A DNA stretch of 37,756 bases from Anaerolineae bacterium (GTDB lineage: Bacteria; Chloroflexota; Anaerolineae; Anaerolineales; Villigracilaceae): positions 1 through 37,756 of the forward strand of contig JAFLCE010000035.1 of the NCBI GenBank assembly GCA_017303655.1, given 5' to 3'. The notes beneath the pieces were generated by a model. It searched no databases and was not told the origin of the DNA. It was given only the letters and a program-made list of their open reading frames with translations. Positions 1-6,606 of this stretch are shown piece by piece; positions within the stretch are counted from its first letter, which is position 1, and every line of letters begins with the position of its first letter. The position numbers and the translations under genes were made by a program.

Positions 1-333
1 TTATATGAAGAGACCATCACTCCGATCAAGGAAGGCATGATCGGACTTCGCATCGAAGGCGGCACGTTCGGACCCGAAGTCCGCAAGATGTCGTTGGTTA
101 CAAATCAATGGCAGGCATGGGCAACGGACGATTCTGAGATCGTGGGCAGTTATTCCCTCAGCGGCGGACGTGCCCTCAGCGGACAGTTCTACCACCGTGA
201 AGCGCATCTGCGCTGCTGGCGGCGCGAAGTAGTGACGCTCGACGGTTCGCGCAAAGCCGTCGTCCAGCATTGGTATCGCGGCGGACAGAGAGTCGGCTCG
301 CAGTTTGGTGTGATGGAGTTTGAAAGCGCGTGA
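1..333 (+). CDS. C-terminal part of a beta-rich protein, cut by window edge
   Basis: An open frame enters from the left edge and stops at 331-333; its start lies outside the window. The visible 110 residues alternate short hydrophobic and polar stretches, as in a beta-barrel, with no signal peptide or membrane segment. Its end resembles the end of the protein at 4802-5740: both have GRAL, then an aromatic-rich Q-x-FY or QHFY stretch, then R-R/G-E followed by a hydrophobic V(V)xxW/FY segment and FGV near the terminus. I infer that the two are paralogs. The stop overlaps the GTG start of the next gene by 4 bases, so they are probably translationally coupled. No known function; the context suggests a role in the tetrapyrrole-type cluster that follows. 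Confidence 0.7.
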   Translation, partial: LYEETITPIKEGMIGLRIEGGTFGPEVRKMSLVTNQWQAWATDDSEIVGSYSLSGGRALSGQFYHREAHLRCWRREVVTLDGSRKAVVQHWYRGGQRVGSQFGVMEFESA

Positions 334-1103
334 CAACTCCCTCCTTCCTCGGCGACTGGCTTGTGAGCGAATATGTCTACACTCCTGCGGGCGAATATGC
401 AGGTGTGATCCATCAACGCCGAAAACTCCAGCCGCAGGGAGAAGTGATCCGCGTGATCCAGATTTGCGAGCCGGTCAAAGTCGCGGATGGAATCTCGGAG
501 CAAGCGAAGTCAGTTGTTGCAATAATGAATAAGCGTGTGGGTGAATTTATTTTTGATCTGAAGGTCGTTGGCAAGGCTCGGCATTATCTCGGTGAGGATG
601 TGGTTGGCGGCGGGTTCTCGTGGCGTGATGGTGTTCTAACCGCGCGCGGCATGTGGACGCACTTTGGCTATAACTTCACTTCTTTTTCGATGCTGGTCAA
701 CCCGAATAGACAGGTCACCGGCGGAAAGTTTTTCAATGCCAATGAAGAAGTCGCCACCATCGTCGGTGTGGGTGTCCCTGAGAACGAAGGCTTTCCGATT
801 TTGGAGCCGACCCAGCCAAGCGGCGATTATCACGGTGAACGATATTTGATTTCACCTGATGGTGAGTTGATTGAAACCATTGCCATCACCGCAAACGATG
901 TGACCTTCAACGAAACCGAAGGCATGCGTGGACGTCAAAAGCAATACGGCGCTTTGCGCGAGATCGAAGCCGTGACTGCGCCTGGTGAAACGGTTTCATG
1001 GTTGGAAGTGAAAGACGAAACGACAGGCATGGTTGCGGGTCTGTGTAAATGGAACCGCGACGAAAAACTACATCATGTGCATGTGTATCTTTTGAGGAAA
1101 TAA
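330..1103 (+). CDS. Beta-rich, possibly lipocalin-like protein of unknown function
   Basis: This 257-residue protein starts at GTG 330, overlapping the previous stop in a GTGA junction, with GGAG at 315-318. It appears to hold two calycin-like halves. The first begins GDWLVSEYVYTPAG, a WxxxEyxYxPxG pattern like the first strand of lipocalin-type barrels; the second begins GDYHGERYLISPDG around residue 169. This internal similarity suggests tandem half-repeats. No transmembrane segment, lipobox or cysteine motif is visible. The middle (HYLGEDVVGG) weakly resembles HYFEGPDVFG in the protein at 4802-5740. The stop is directly followed by the ATG of the RCCR-like gene. I do not recognise a named family. 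A binding protein for a tetrapyrrole or a breakdown product would fit the neighbours but is speculation. Confidence 0.75.
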   Translation: MTTPSFLGDWLVSEYVYTPAGEYAGVIHQRRKLQPQGEVIRVIQICEPVKVADGISEQAKSVVAIMNKRVGEFIFDLKVVGKARHYLGEDVVGGGFSWRDGVLTARGMWTHFGYNFTSFSMLVNPNRQVTGGKFFNANEEVATIVGVGVPENEGFPILEPTQPSGDYHGERYLISPDGELIETIAITANDVTFNETEGMRGRQKQYGALREIEAVTAPGETVSWLEVKDETTGMVAGLCKWNRDEKLHHVHVYLLRK

Positions 1104-1919
1104 ATGTCTGCATCTACTGTGAAAACACTGTTCGAATTGCTCGATGAAAACCCCACCCAAGACCGCTCTCAATTTTTTGAGCAGTTGTGGGGCATCATGG
1201 GCGAACTTCGCACCAAGGTGGATGCTCACTTTAACCTCACTCCCGACCCATCGGTTGCAGATCTGCAACCGTATCAATCGGCAGATGGCAAGGCGAAAGG
1301 ATTGCTCAGCGCTTTTGCAGGGAAAGAGATCGACTGGATGGTTCATTCGTACATCGGGATACCGACCCAGTCGTTCACAAACATGCATCTGACCATCTGG
1401 CTTGGACCTCACATCCGTGCGCCTCATTTTGGGATGGCGATGGGTACCATGCCAGATATCTTTTTCTACATGGATTACATCCCGCGCGTGGATATTATGT
1501 CTGACCTTGAGTATCTCGACCGCTACTACGAGCCGGTCAACGAGAGTTATCTCAAACTGCGTAATGACTCGCGCTTCTCGCCGTTTGTAAGCAAGACCCT
1601 TTACATGCGCCAATCTGTCTCGCAGACGGGGCATGTTTACCTCACCAAGCCGACGCAGGAGATGGTAGATGTCTTGCATGACCTCTCGCATGAGATGCTT
1701 GACCGTTGGCTGAAGTGTGTGGACGATGCAGAACCTGTCCCTGCAGAAGAACGTGCTGCACTCGCTGCCCGTGACTTGCATATTCGCCGTGCAATCGCAG
1801 AACGTGACCCGGCGAATCCCATTGGCGCGAAGTTGTTTGGCGAACAAATGGCAGACCGTTTGGTGCGTGGTTTGTGGGGCGGGGATCGTCAACTCCCGCG
1901 TGCAGGAGAAAATGCGTGA
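1104..1919 (+). CDS. Red chlorophyll catabolite reductase-like protein (copy 1)
   Basis: This 271-residue protein resembles plant red chlorophyll catabolite reductase, a member of the ferredoxin-dependent bilin reductase superfamily. In plants RCCR reduces the open-chain product of pheophorbide a oxygenase. Similarity, judged from memory of the plant sequences, is spread over the C-terminal two thirds: an IPT segment near residue 90, a hydrophobic strand ending in a DYIPR-type turn where plants have DLPHR, then LEYLDRYYEP (plants have an x-DYLKEYY pattern), SPFVSKTLYMRQSVS (plants V-SPSLFVRSAFS), a long helix ending in WLKCV, and RDLHIRRAI followed by K-LFGE near the end (plants have RRK-I and MFGEE). 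GAGGA at 1094-1098 precedes ATG 1104. The stop overlaps the next start. Substrate and reductant are not shown by the sequence; a general bilin-reductase-fold role is the safe reading. Confidence 0.75.
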   Translation: MSASTVKTLFELLDENPTQDRSQFFEQLWGIMGELRTKVDAHFNLTPDPSVADLQPYQSADGKAKGLLSAFAGKEIDWMVHSYIGIPTQSFTNMHLTIWLGPHIRAPHFGMAMGTMPDIFFYMDYIPRVDIMSDLEYLDRYYEPVNESYLKLRNDSRFSPFVSKTLYMRQSVSQTGHVYLTKPTQEMVDVLHDLSHEMLDRWLKCVDDAEPVPAEERAALAARDLHIRRAIAERDPANPIGAKLFGEQMADRLVRGLWGGDRQLPRAGENA

Positions 1920-2863
1920 TTAGAGCCCTCTTCCACGCCACGACTCTTCCGAATGCAAGCGCGCCGTATAACGTGCTGCATTTGAAAGTTTATTATCCCG
2001 CCGCGCCGACCAATAGCGACGTGGAACGGATGAGCGGCGTAATCCCCGCAGATAAAACGTCCGTGCCGATGCCTGTGGTGATTTTCTTCAATGGAATCAA
2101 TGTGGGCATTGAAAGCTATCACTGGCTGGCGGTGAAACTGGCGGAAGCGAACATTGTCACGGTGATGTACACGCATGTGGCAGAGACGTTGCCCGGTGTG
2201 ATCGGACTGACGCCTGCGATTGATCTATCGAAAGTAAAACCTGAAACATACGGAAGTGGCGCAACCTGCCCAGCTATTCAACCGATCCTTGATTCGCTGA
2301 TGCAGTTGAATAATGATGAAAAGAGTCCTTTGTATCAAGCATTGGATTTGAATCACATCATCCTTGGCGGACATTCTGCGGGCGGAACGGTCGCTTTGCA
2401 GAATGCGCAATTCTTTGAGCAGGTGAAGGCGGTCTTTTCGTATGCGGGGCATACGATGGCATCCACCATGTTGGGGTTTGCACCAAACACTGTATTGAAT
2501 GTAGGCAGCAAGTCGGTAATGCTGATGCGCGGTGATAAGGATGGCGTGATCGCGGCAAGCCGCGTCCGCTATGGGACGGGTGAGCAGAGCCAAGACCCAG
2601 TGGAGAAAACGTTCGACGAAGCGTGCCAACCGTCGGCGGGGGAAGAGGCGTACGATGTCCTCTTGCAAGGCGCGAATCATTTTGCCATCACGCATCCGCT
2701 GGACGAGACGACCGGTCGCTTTTTTCTGGATATGGAAATGACAAGACCTGAAGATGAAATTCGGAATGAGATCGCAGGTCTTGTGAAGTCGTTTATAGAT
2801 AAGCACGTTCGTGGACAACTTTTAGAACTTCAGGCAAAGTACGCTGTCATTCGTAAAAAATAA
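1916..2863 (+). CDS. Alpha/beta hydrolase, chlorophyllase-like
   Basis: This is a 315-residue alpha/beta hydrolase. I place the start at GTG 1916, overlapping the upstream TGA by 4 bases, because AGGAG at 1904-1908 has ideal spacing; a longer reading from 1874 would overlap the RCCR-like gene by 46 bases. Visible features are an oxyanion-side strand (MPVVIFFNGIN), the nucleophile elbow GGHSAGG, an acid candidate in RGDKDG and the histidine in GANHFAI. Plant chlorophyllases, which remove phytol from chlorophyll, belong to this superfamily and carry a comparable GHSxGG elbow. No signal peptide is seen, so it is probably cytoplasmic. The chlorophyllase assignment rests on fold type plus neighbours; a dienelactone-hydrolase-like or other esterase is possible. 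Confidence 0.7.
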   Translation: MIRALFHATTLPNASAPYNVLHLKVYYPAAPTNSDVERMSGVIPADKTSVPMPVVIFFNGINVGIESYHWLAVKLAEANIVTVMYTHVAETLPGVIGLTPAIDLSKVKPETYGSGATCPAIQPILDSLMQLNNDEKSPLYQALDLNHIILGGHSAGGTVALQNAQFFEQVKAVFSYAGHTMASTMLGFAPNTVLNVGSKSVMLMRGDKDGVIAASRVRYGTGEQSQDPVEKTFDEACQPSAGEEAYDVLLQGANHFAITHPLDETTGRFFLDMEMTRPEDEIRNEIAGLVKSFIDKHVRGQLLELQAKYAVIRKK

Positions 2864-2876
2864 CAAGGAGAAAATC

Positions 2877-4010
2877 ATGTTAAAGAATTTTTGGTGGCCC
2901 CTCGAATTTTCGCACGTAGTGAAAGACAAGCCGATGCGCGTGACAGCGTTGGAGCAGGAGTTCGTTTTGTATCGCACGCCTGATGGCGCGGCACATGTGT
3001 TGAGTGATCTGTGCGTTCACCGCGGCGGTGCCTTGTCGGATGGTTGGATGAGCGGCGATTGTATTGTGTGCCCATACCACGGCTGGGAATATAAAGCCGA
3101 TGGCGCGTGTGTGAAGATTCCCGCGCAGCCTGATCTGGCTGTGCCGAAGAAGGCGCGTGTTGATTCGTATCCGACCGTTGAAAAGTATGGATACATTTGG
3201 GCGTTTCTCGGCGATCTGCCCGAAGCCGAGCGACCTGCATTGCCTGACCTGCCGCACTTCGATAACCCCGATTTCAAAGTGGTGCGCGGTACATTTGAGT
3301 GGCCCGTCTATTACGAGCGCGCATTGGAAAATAGTTTGGATGCCGCGCACGCTCCGTTCGTACATGGCGGTGCGTTCGGCAATCGTGATGAACCATCCAT
3401 TCCGGATTATGAAACCACATCGCATCACCTCGGCGCGGAGATGATCGTGACGCTCAAGCCGCAGAGAAAAAACATTCCCGGCTTATGGAAGCGTTTGTAT
3501 AAGCAGGAAGAAGAACCCAAGGGTGTTCGCACCCGCGCCGCATTTTGGATGCCATGCATGACCCTGCTCGAAGTATCCCTGCCGATGGGCTTGATGGTGT
3601 TATTCAACTTCCATGTGCCGGTCAACGAATACAAGACCATCACCAAGTGGACTCAGCTGCGCACCTTCTTCAAAGGCAATTGGGCAGATGGCGATGCACT
3701 CAAGCGTGTGTTGAAGATATTCAATCAAGATTATCCCATCGTGCTTTCGCAGCGCCCCGAACTTCTGCCATACGACATTGGTGCCGAACTTTCTGTGAAG
3801 TCCGACGGCATTCAGATCGCCTATCGCAAAATGCGCCAGCAATATATAGACAAGGGCTGGCAGATCGACATCCATCGTATTAAAAAAGAATATGGTCGCC
3901 AACATGCGGTGGTCATTCCTTCGCCCGCGCGCAAGGAAGTTCCCGAGCTCGCCAAGGCATGGGTCTTGAATGAAGTGCCGACGGTAGAAGTGAAGAAGTC
4001 TGGCGATTAA
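2877..4010 (+). CDS. Rieske non-heme iron oxygenase, pheophorbide a oxygenase-like
   Basis: This 377-residue protein is the alpha-type subunit of a Rieske oxygenase. The [2Fe-2S] site is Cys46-x-His48 and Cys65-x2-His68 (LCVHRGG and CPYHGWEY). The mononuclear iron site is Asn152-x2-Asp155-x2-His158-x4-His163. Plant pheophorbide a oxygenase, which opens the chlorin ring with O2, has the same order of sites and a comparable NxxDxxHxPFxH pattern. Unlike the plant enzyme it has no C-terminal CxxC motif and no C-terminal membrane helices, so it looks soluble. AGGAG at 2866-2870 gives a strong start. It lies between the hydrolase and the second RCCR-like gene. A separate ferredoxin/reductase is needed and is not in the window. 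Other Rieske substrates (demethylation, ring hydroxylation) cannot be excluded. Confidence 0.85.
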   Translation: MLKNFWWPLEFSHVVKDKPMRVTALEQEFVLYRTPDGAAHVLSDLCVHRGGALSDGWMSGDCIVCPYHGWEYKADGACVKIPAQPDLAVPKKARVDSYPTVEKYGYIWAFLGDLPEAERPALPDLPHFDNPDFKVVRGTFEWPVYYERALENSLDAAHAPFVHGGAFGNRDEPSIPDYETTSHHLGAEMIVTLKPQRKNIPGLWKRLYKQEEEPKGVRTRAAFWMPCMTLLEVSLPMGLMVLFNFHVPVNEYKTITKWTQLRTFFKGNWADGDALKRVLKIFNQDYPIVLSQRPELLPYDIGAELSVKSDGIQIAYRKMRQQYIDKGWQIDIHRIKKEYGRQHAVVIPSPARKEVPELAKAWVLNEVPTVEVKKSGD

Positions 4011-4011
4011 G

Positions 4012-4066
4012 TTTCTTTCCTCTTTCTTCTTTAATCATCACTAAAGAATGAGGAAAAAAGAAAGAT
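4012..4066 (+). repeat. Pyrimidine/purine hairpin repeat, copy A
   Basis: Just after the oxygenase stop lies TCTTTCCTCTTTCTTCTTT (within 4012-4032), followed at 4043-4066 by a purine-rich stretch (AAAGAATGAGGA then AAAAAAG) that is roughly its inverse complement. The two can form an imperfect hairpin. The same pyrimidine string recurs nearly unchanged in the gap at 15147-15166 and in shortened form at 6562-6579. It separates the first RCCR-like/oxygenase block from the second block, so it may act as an attenuator or processing site, or be a mobile micro-repeat. Confidence 0.6.
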
Positions 4067-4082
4067 TTGGATTGGAGAACTC

Positions 4083-4802
4083 ATGTCTTTACCACAACAA
4101 CTTTCGCTCGGTGCTTTAGAGAAGATAAAAACCCGCTTCGGACTCACCGAAGTCGGGTCGCCATATATGAGCCTTTCTTCCCCGATGAGCCCTGCTCCTG
4201 TTGGCTCAGTCCGCTTGTTCAGCGGTGACAAGGTGCATAAGGTGGTCTATATCGGCTTGGTCGTCCCGCCCATCGGGCTGGACTCACATATGATCTTCGC
4301 CTTCACCAAGCCTGAGAGTCACATCCCGCACTTCACACTGGACTCGGTGATGGCGGGTCCGTACTTTGCTTTTCACCTTGACCTGATTCCCCGTGCAGAT
4401 TTGGGCGCGAACCTCAAATATCTCAATGCTGTCTTCGATAGTTTAACTCCCATCTTTGAAGAAGCCAAGAAGATCGAAGGTCTCACCGCTGCGCAGTTGG
4501 GACCCAAGCAGTACGCACTCATGTCCCCGTGGATGCTGGCGTATCGCGCAAATGAATCCGCGTTCGAGCAGATTCAGACTCCTGTGAATGGCTACCTCGA
4601 CCATTGGTTTAACCTTGTCGAGAATGGCGTTCCTGCGGATGCTGTGCCTACTGGCGATTTCGCCGTCCGCGACCAACTTAATCGTAATGCCATCTTCGAC
4701 CCCGAAGTGGACAAGGTCTGGGCGCAGGTGGAACGTCTCGTTGGGGCGGAGACGGGTGCGAAGTTGCGCGAGATCTTGAAGAATCAGAATGTAGAGAAGT
4801 AA
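4083..4802 (+). CDS. RCCR / bilin-reductase-like protein (copy 2, divergent)
   Basis: This 239-residue protein looks like a diverged paralog of the protein at 1104-1919. Shared features are a strand ending in HLDLIPRADL (copy 1 has YMDYIPRVDI), the following NLKYLNAVFD helix (copy 1 LEYLDRYYEP), a C-terminal helix ending in HWFNLV (copy 1 RWLKCV), and a final VRDQLNRNAIFDP stretch (copy 1 RDLHIRRAIAERDP). The N-terminal third, present in copy 1, is shorter. Two RCCR-family genes flanking the oxygenase suggest two successive reductions, or a catalytic plus an accessory subunit. GGAG just upstream supports ATG 4083. The stop shares one base with the next start (TAATG). Family assignment is moderate; activity is inferred only. 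Confidence 0.6.
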   Translation: MSLPQQLSLGALEKIKTRFGLTEVGSPYMSLSSPMSPAPVGSVRLFSGDKVHKVVYIGLVVPPIGLDSHMIFAFTKPESHIPHFTLDSVMAGPYFAFHLDLIPRADLGANLKYLNAVFDSLTPIFEEAKKIEGLTAAQLGPKQYALMSPWMLAYRANESAFEQIQTPVNGYLDHWFNLVENGVPADAVPTGDFAVRDQLNRNAIFDPEVDKVWAQVERLVGAETGAKLREILKNQNVEK

Positions 4803-5740
4803 TGACCAATCAACCCTCCAACTGGCAGCAAAAAATCGAAGGTGAATGGCACGGACTACCGTCCATCTTTGATGTGCATGGAAATCATTCTGGCTATAAC
4901 AAGGTCTATCGTTCCTCTGTTTTCAAGGACGGGCAGACGACCTACATGATGAATACGAAAATTCAAGAAGGCTCGAATGAACTGCTTCCGCGCCTTGAAG
5001 TCTCCGATATCTTCTCCTTCGGCGTTGTGGACAGTGACCAGGATCGAATTTATCTCGGACCCGATTTCATTGGCGCGGGTCATCCTTATGGGACTCTTGT
5101 GGATGCCCACTACTACTCTCCCGGCTGGACGGGCGACCTGCGCACGATGGTTCACATCCTGCCTGATGGTGAGACGCAAGTATATTCGTCGCTGATTTTC
5201 GATGGACCTGCTTTATTTACAGTTTTCAATGGTATTTATAAAGTCGCTTTCGACTATCACACCAACCCCGAAACCAAAGCCCGCATTGACGCTCACTGTG
5301 AAGGTGAAAAAGTCAACGGACGCAAACCGCACATCCTGCCATCCAAGAAAAGCGGCGCATGGGATGGCGAGATGATCGTATACGGGGCTGACCAGCAACA
5401 GGTGGGCGTTAACAAAGTCCACATTGATTACAAACCACTGGACTTACTTCGTGCAGAAATGACTGTAGAAATTTCAGGTGCCTTCAACAAGAAGTACACC
5501 TTCAAACGCTATCGCAACCACAGCAAGCATTACTTTGAAGGTCCAGATGTATTTGGTAACTCAATGGGATATGGACGCGCGTTGTACACGTCACAGCATT
5601 TTTACGGCGAAGCGCTCAAAGTCAAGGGACGTGAGTTCATCATTGACGATAACTTCAACATGAGTGTGGTCTGGCAGTTTTACAAGTCTGACCGGATGCA
5701 GTACACGACCTTTGGCGTGCTGAATTGGACAGAAGCATGA
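4802..5740 (+). CDS. Beta-rich protein with two barrel-like repeats, unknown function
   Basis: This 312-residue protein is rich in aromatic and beta-forming residues, without signal peptide, membrane helix or cysteine motif. It seems to contain two similar halves: the first starts with EGEWHG and GYNKVYRSS near residues 13-40, the second with WDGEMIVYG and GVNKVHIDYK near residues 186-210. The C-terminal 55 residues resemble the end of the truncated protein at 1-333. I know no named family with confidence; tandem lipocalin/calycin-like barrels are the best structural guess. Its start overlaps the upstream RCCR-like stop and its stop overlaps the SDR start (ATGA), so its product is probably made together with these enzymes. 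A carrier for a hydrophobic or tetrapyrrole intermediate would fit. Confidence 0.75.
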   Translation: MTNQPSNWQQKIEGEWHGLPSIFDVHGNHSGYNKVYRSSVFKDGQTTYMMNTKIQEGSNELLPRLEVSDIFSFGVVDSDQDRIYLGPDFIGAGHPYGTLVDAHYYSPGWTGDLRTMVHILPDGETQVYSSLIFDGPALFTVFNGIYKVAFDYHTNPETKARIDAHCEGEKVNGRKPHILPSKKSGAWDGEMIVYGADQQQVGVNKVHIDYKPLDLLRAEMTVEISGAFNKKYTFKRYRNHSKHYFEGPDVFGNSMGYGRALYTSQHFYGEALKVKGREFIIDDNFNMSVVWQFYKSDRMQYTTFGVLNWTEA

Positions 5741-6534
5741 GCAAAGTCATTGTTATTACTGGTTCCACCAAAGGCATTGGCTATGGGCTAGCCGAAGAAT
5801 TTCTCAAGCTTGGGCAGAGAGTTGTGGTCAGCGGACGCAAACAAGATGCGCTCGATCAAGCGGTTGCGAAGTTATCTGTAGCATATACCGACAAAGTAGT
5901 GGGCTGTTTGTGTGATGTTTCCAAGCTGGAAGATCATGAGCGATTGTTTGCCTTCGCCAAGGAAAAATTCGGGCGAGTGGATTATTGGATCAACAACGCG
6001 GGTGTGGCTCATCAACAGCGCAATCTGTGGGAGTTGTCCAATGAGGTCGTGGAGACCGTCGTGAAGTCGAACGTCTTGGGTTCGTTATATGGAACGCGCA
6101 CGGCATATAACGGAATGATGGCACAAGGCGGCGGCTGGATCTATAACTTTGAAGGCTTTGGCTCAAATGGGAATGTCCGTGAGGGCATCACACTGTATGG
6201 CATGACCAAGGCTGCGATTGCATTCATGGGGAAATCGTTGGCAGTGGAGTTGAAAGACTCGCCTGTCAAAACTGGTTTGATACAGCCTGGTATGGTCATC
6301 ACTGACATGGTCACAGGTCAATATAGTGACCCGCAGGAATTTGCAAAGGTGAAACCCATATTCAATATCATCGCCAGTCGCTTGGAAGATGTTGTGCCAG
6401 TGCTTGCCGAAAAAATATTGACCAATGAAACGAATGGCGCGCGGATCGATTTCCTGCCGCGCTGGAAGTTAATGATGAGATTTTTTACAGCACCTTTTGT
6501 AAAGAGGAATGTGTTCGACGATAAACAGAAATGA
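5737..6534 (+). CDS. Short-chain dehydrogenase, chlorophyll b reductase (NYC1/NOL)-like
   Basis: This is a 265-residue classical SDR. It has the cofactor glycine motif TGSTKGIG, the NNAG motif, and the active-site tyrosine and lysine in YGMTK. Specific resemblance to plant NYC1/NOL, which reduce the 7-formyl group of chlorophyll b, is visible in the opening VITGSTKGIGY, the WINNAG segment, the NFEGFGSNG strand before the active site (plants have N-I/M-DGAGSxG, where most SDRs have NxSS), QPGMVITDM (plants SPGMVTTDL), and the C-terminal FLPRWKLMMRFF segment (plants have a similar FL...K stretch). I chose ATG 5737, which overlaps the previous stop by 4 bases. Reduction of a tetrapyrrole carbonyl is the inferred role; another carbonyl substrate remains possible. 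Confidence 0.8.
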   Translation: MSKVIVITGSTKGIGYGLAEEFLKLGQRVVVSGRKQDALDQAVAKLSVAYTDKVVGCLCDVSKLEDHERLFAFAKEKFGRVDYWINNAGVAHQQRNLWELSNEVVETVVKSNVLGSLYGTRTAYNGMMAQGGGWIYNFEGFGSNGNVREGITLYGMTKAAIAFMGKSLAVELKDSPVKTGLIQPGMVITDMVTGQYSDPQEFAKVKPIFNIIASRLEDVVPVLAEKILTNETNGARIDFLPRWKLMMRFFTAPFVKRNVFDDKQK

Positions 6535-6579
6535 AAGAAGAAAGAGGAAGAACGAACGCAATTTCTTTCCTCTTTCTCC
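6533..6579 (+). repeat. Purine/pyrimidine hairpin repeat, copy B
   Basis: Directly at the SDR stop a purine arm (GAAAGAAGAAAGAGGAAGAA, from 6533) faces a pyrimidine arm (TTTCTTTCCTCTTTCTCC, 6562-6579). The core AGAAAGAGG pairs with CCTCTTTCT across a loop of about 10-17 bases. It is the second copy of the element at 4012-4066 and 15109-15166. There is no clear U tract, so it is not a standard intrinsic terminator. Confidence 0.6.
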
Positions 6580-6606
6580 AAAGATTACATACGAAAGTAA
6601 ACGCAA

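Noticed and set aside
1874-1915. Upstream extension of the hydrolase gene
   Set aside because: It would overlap the RCCR-like gene by 46 bases, and the GTG at 1916 has a well-placed AGGAG and matches the overlap style of the cluster.
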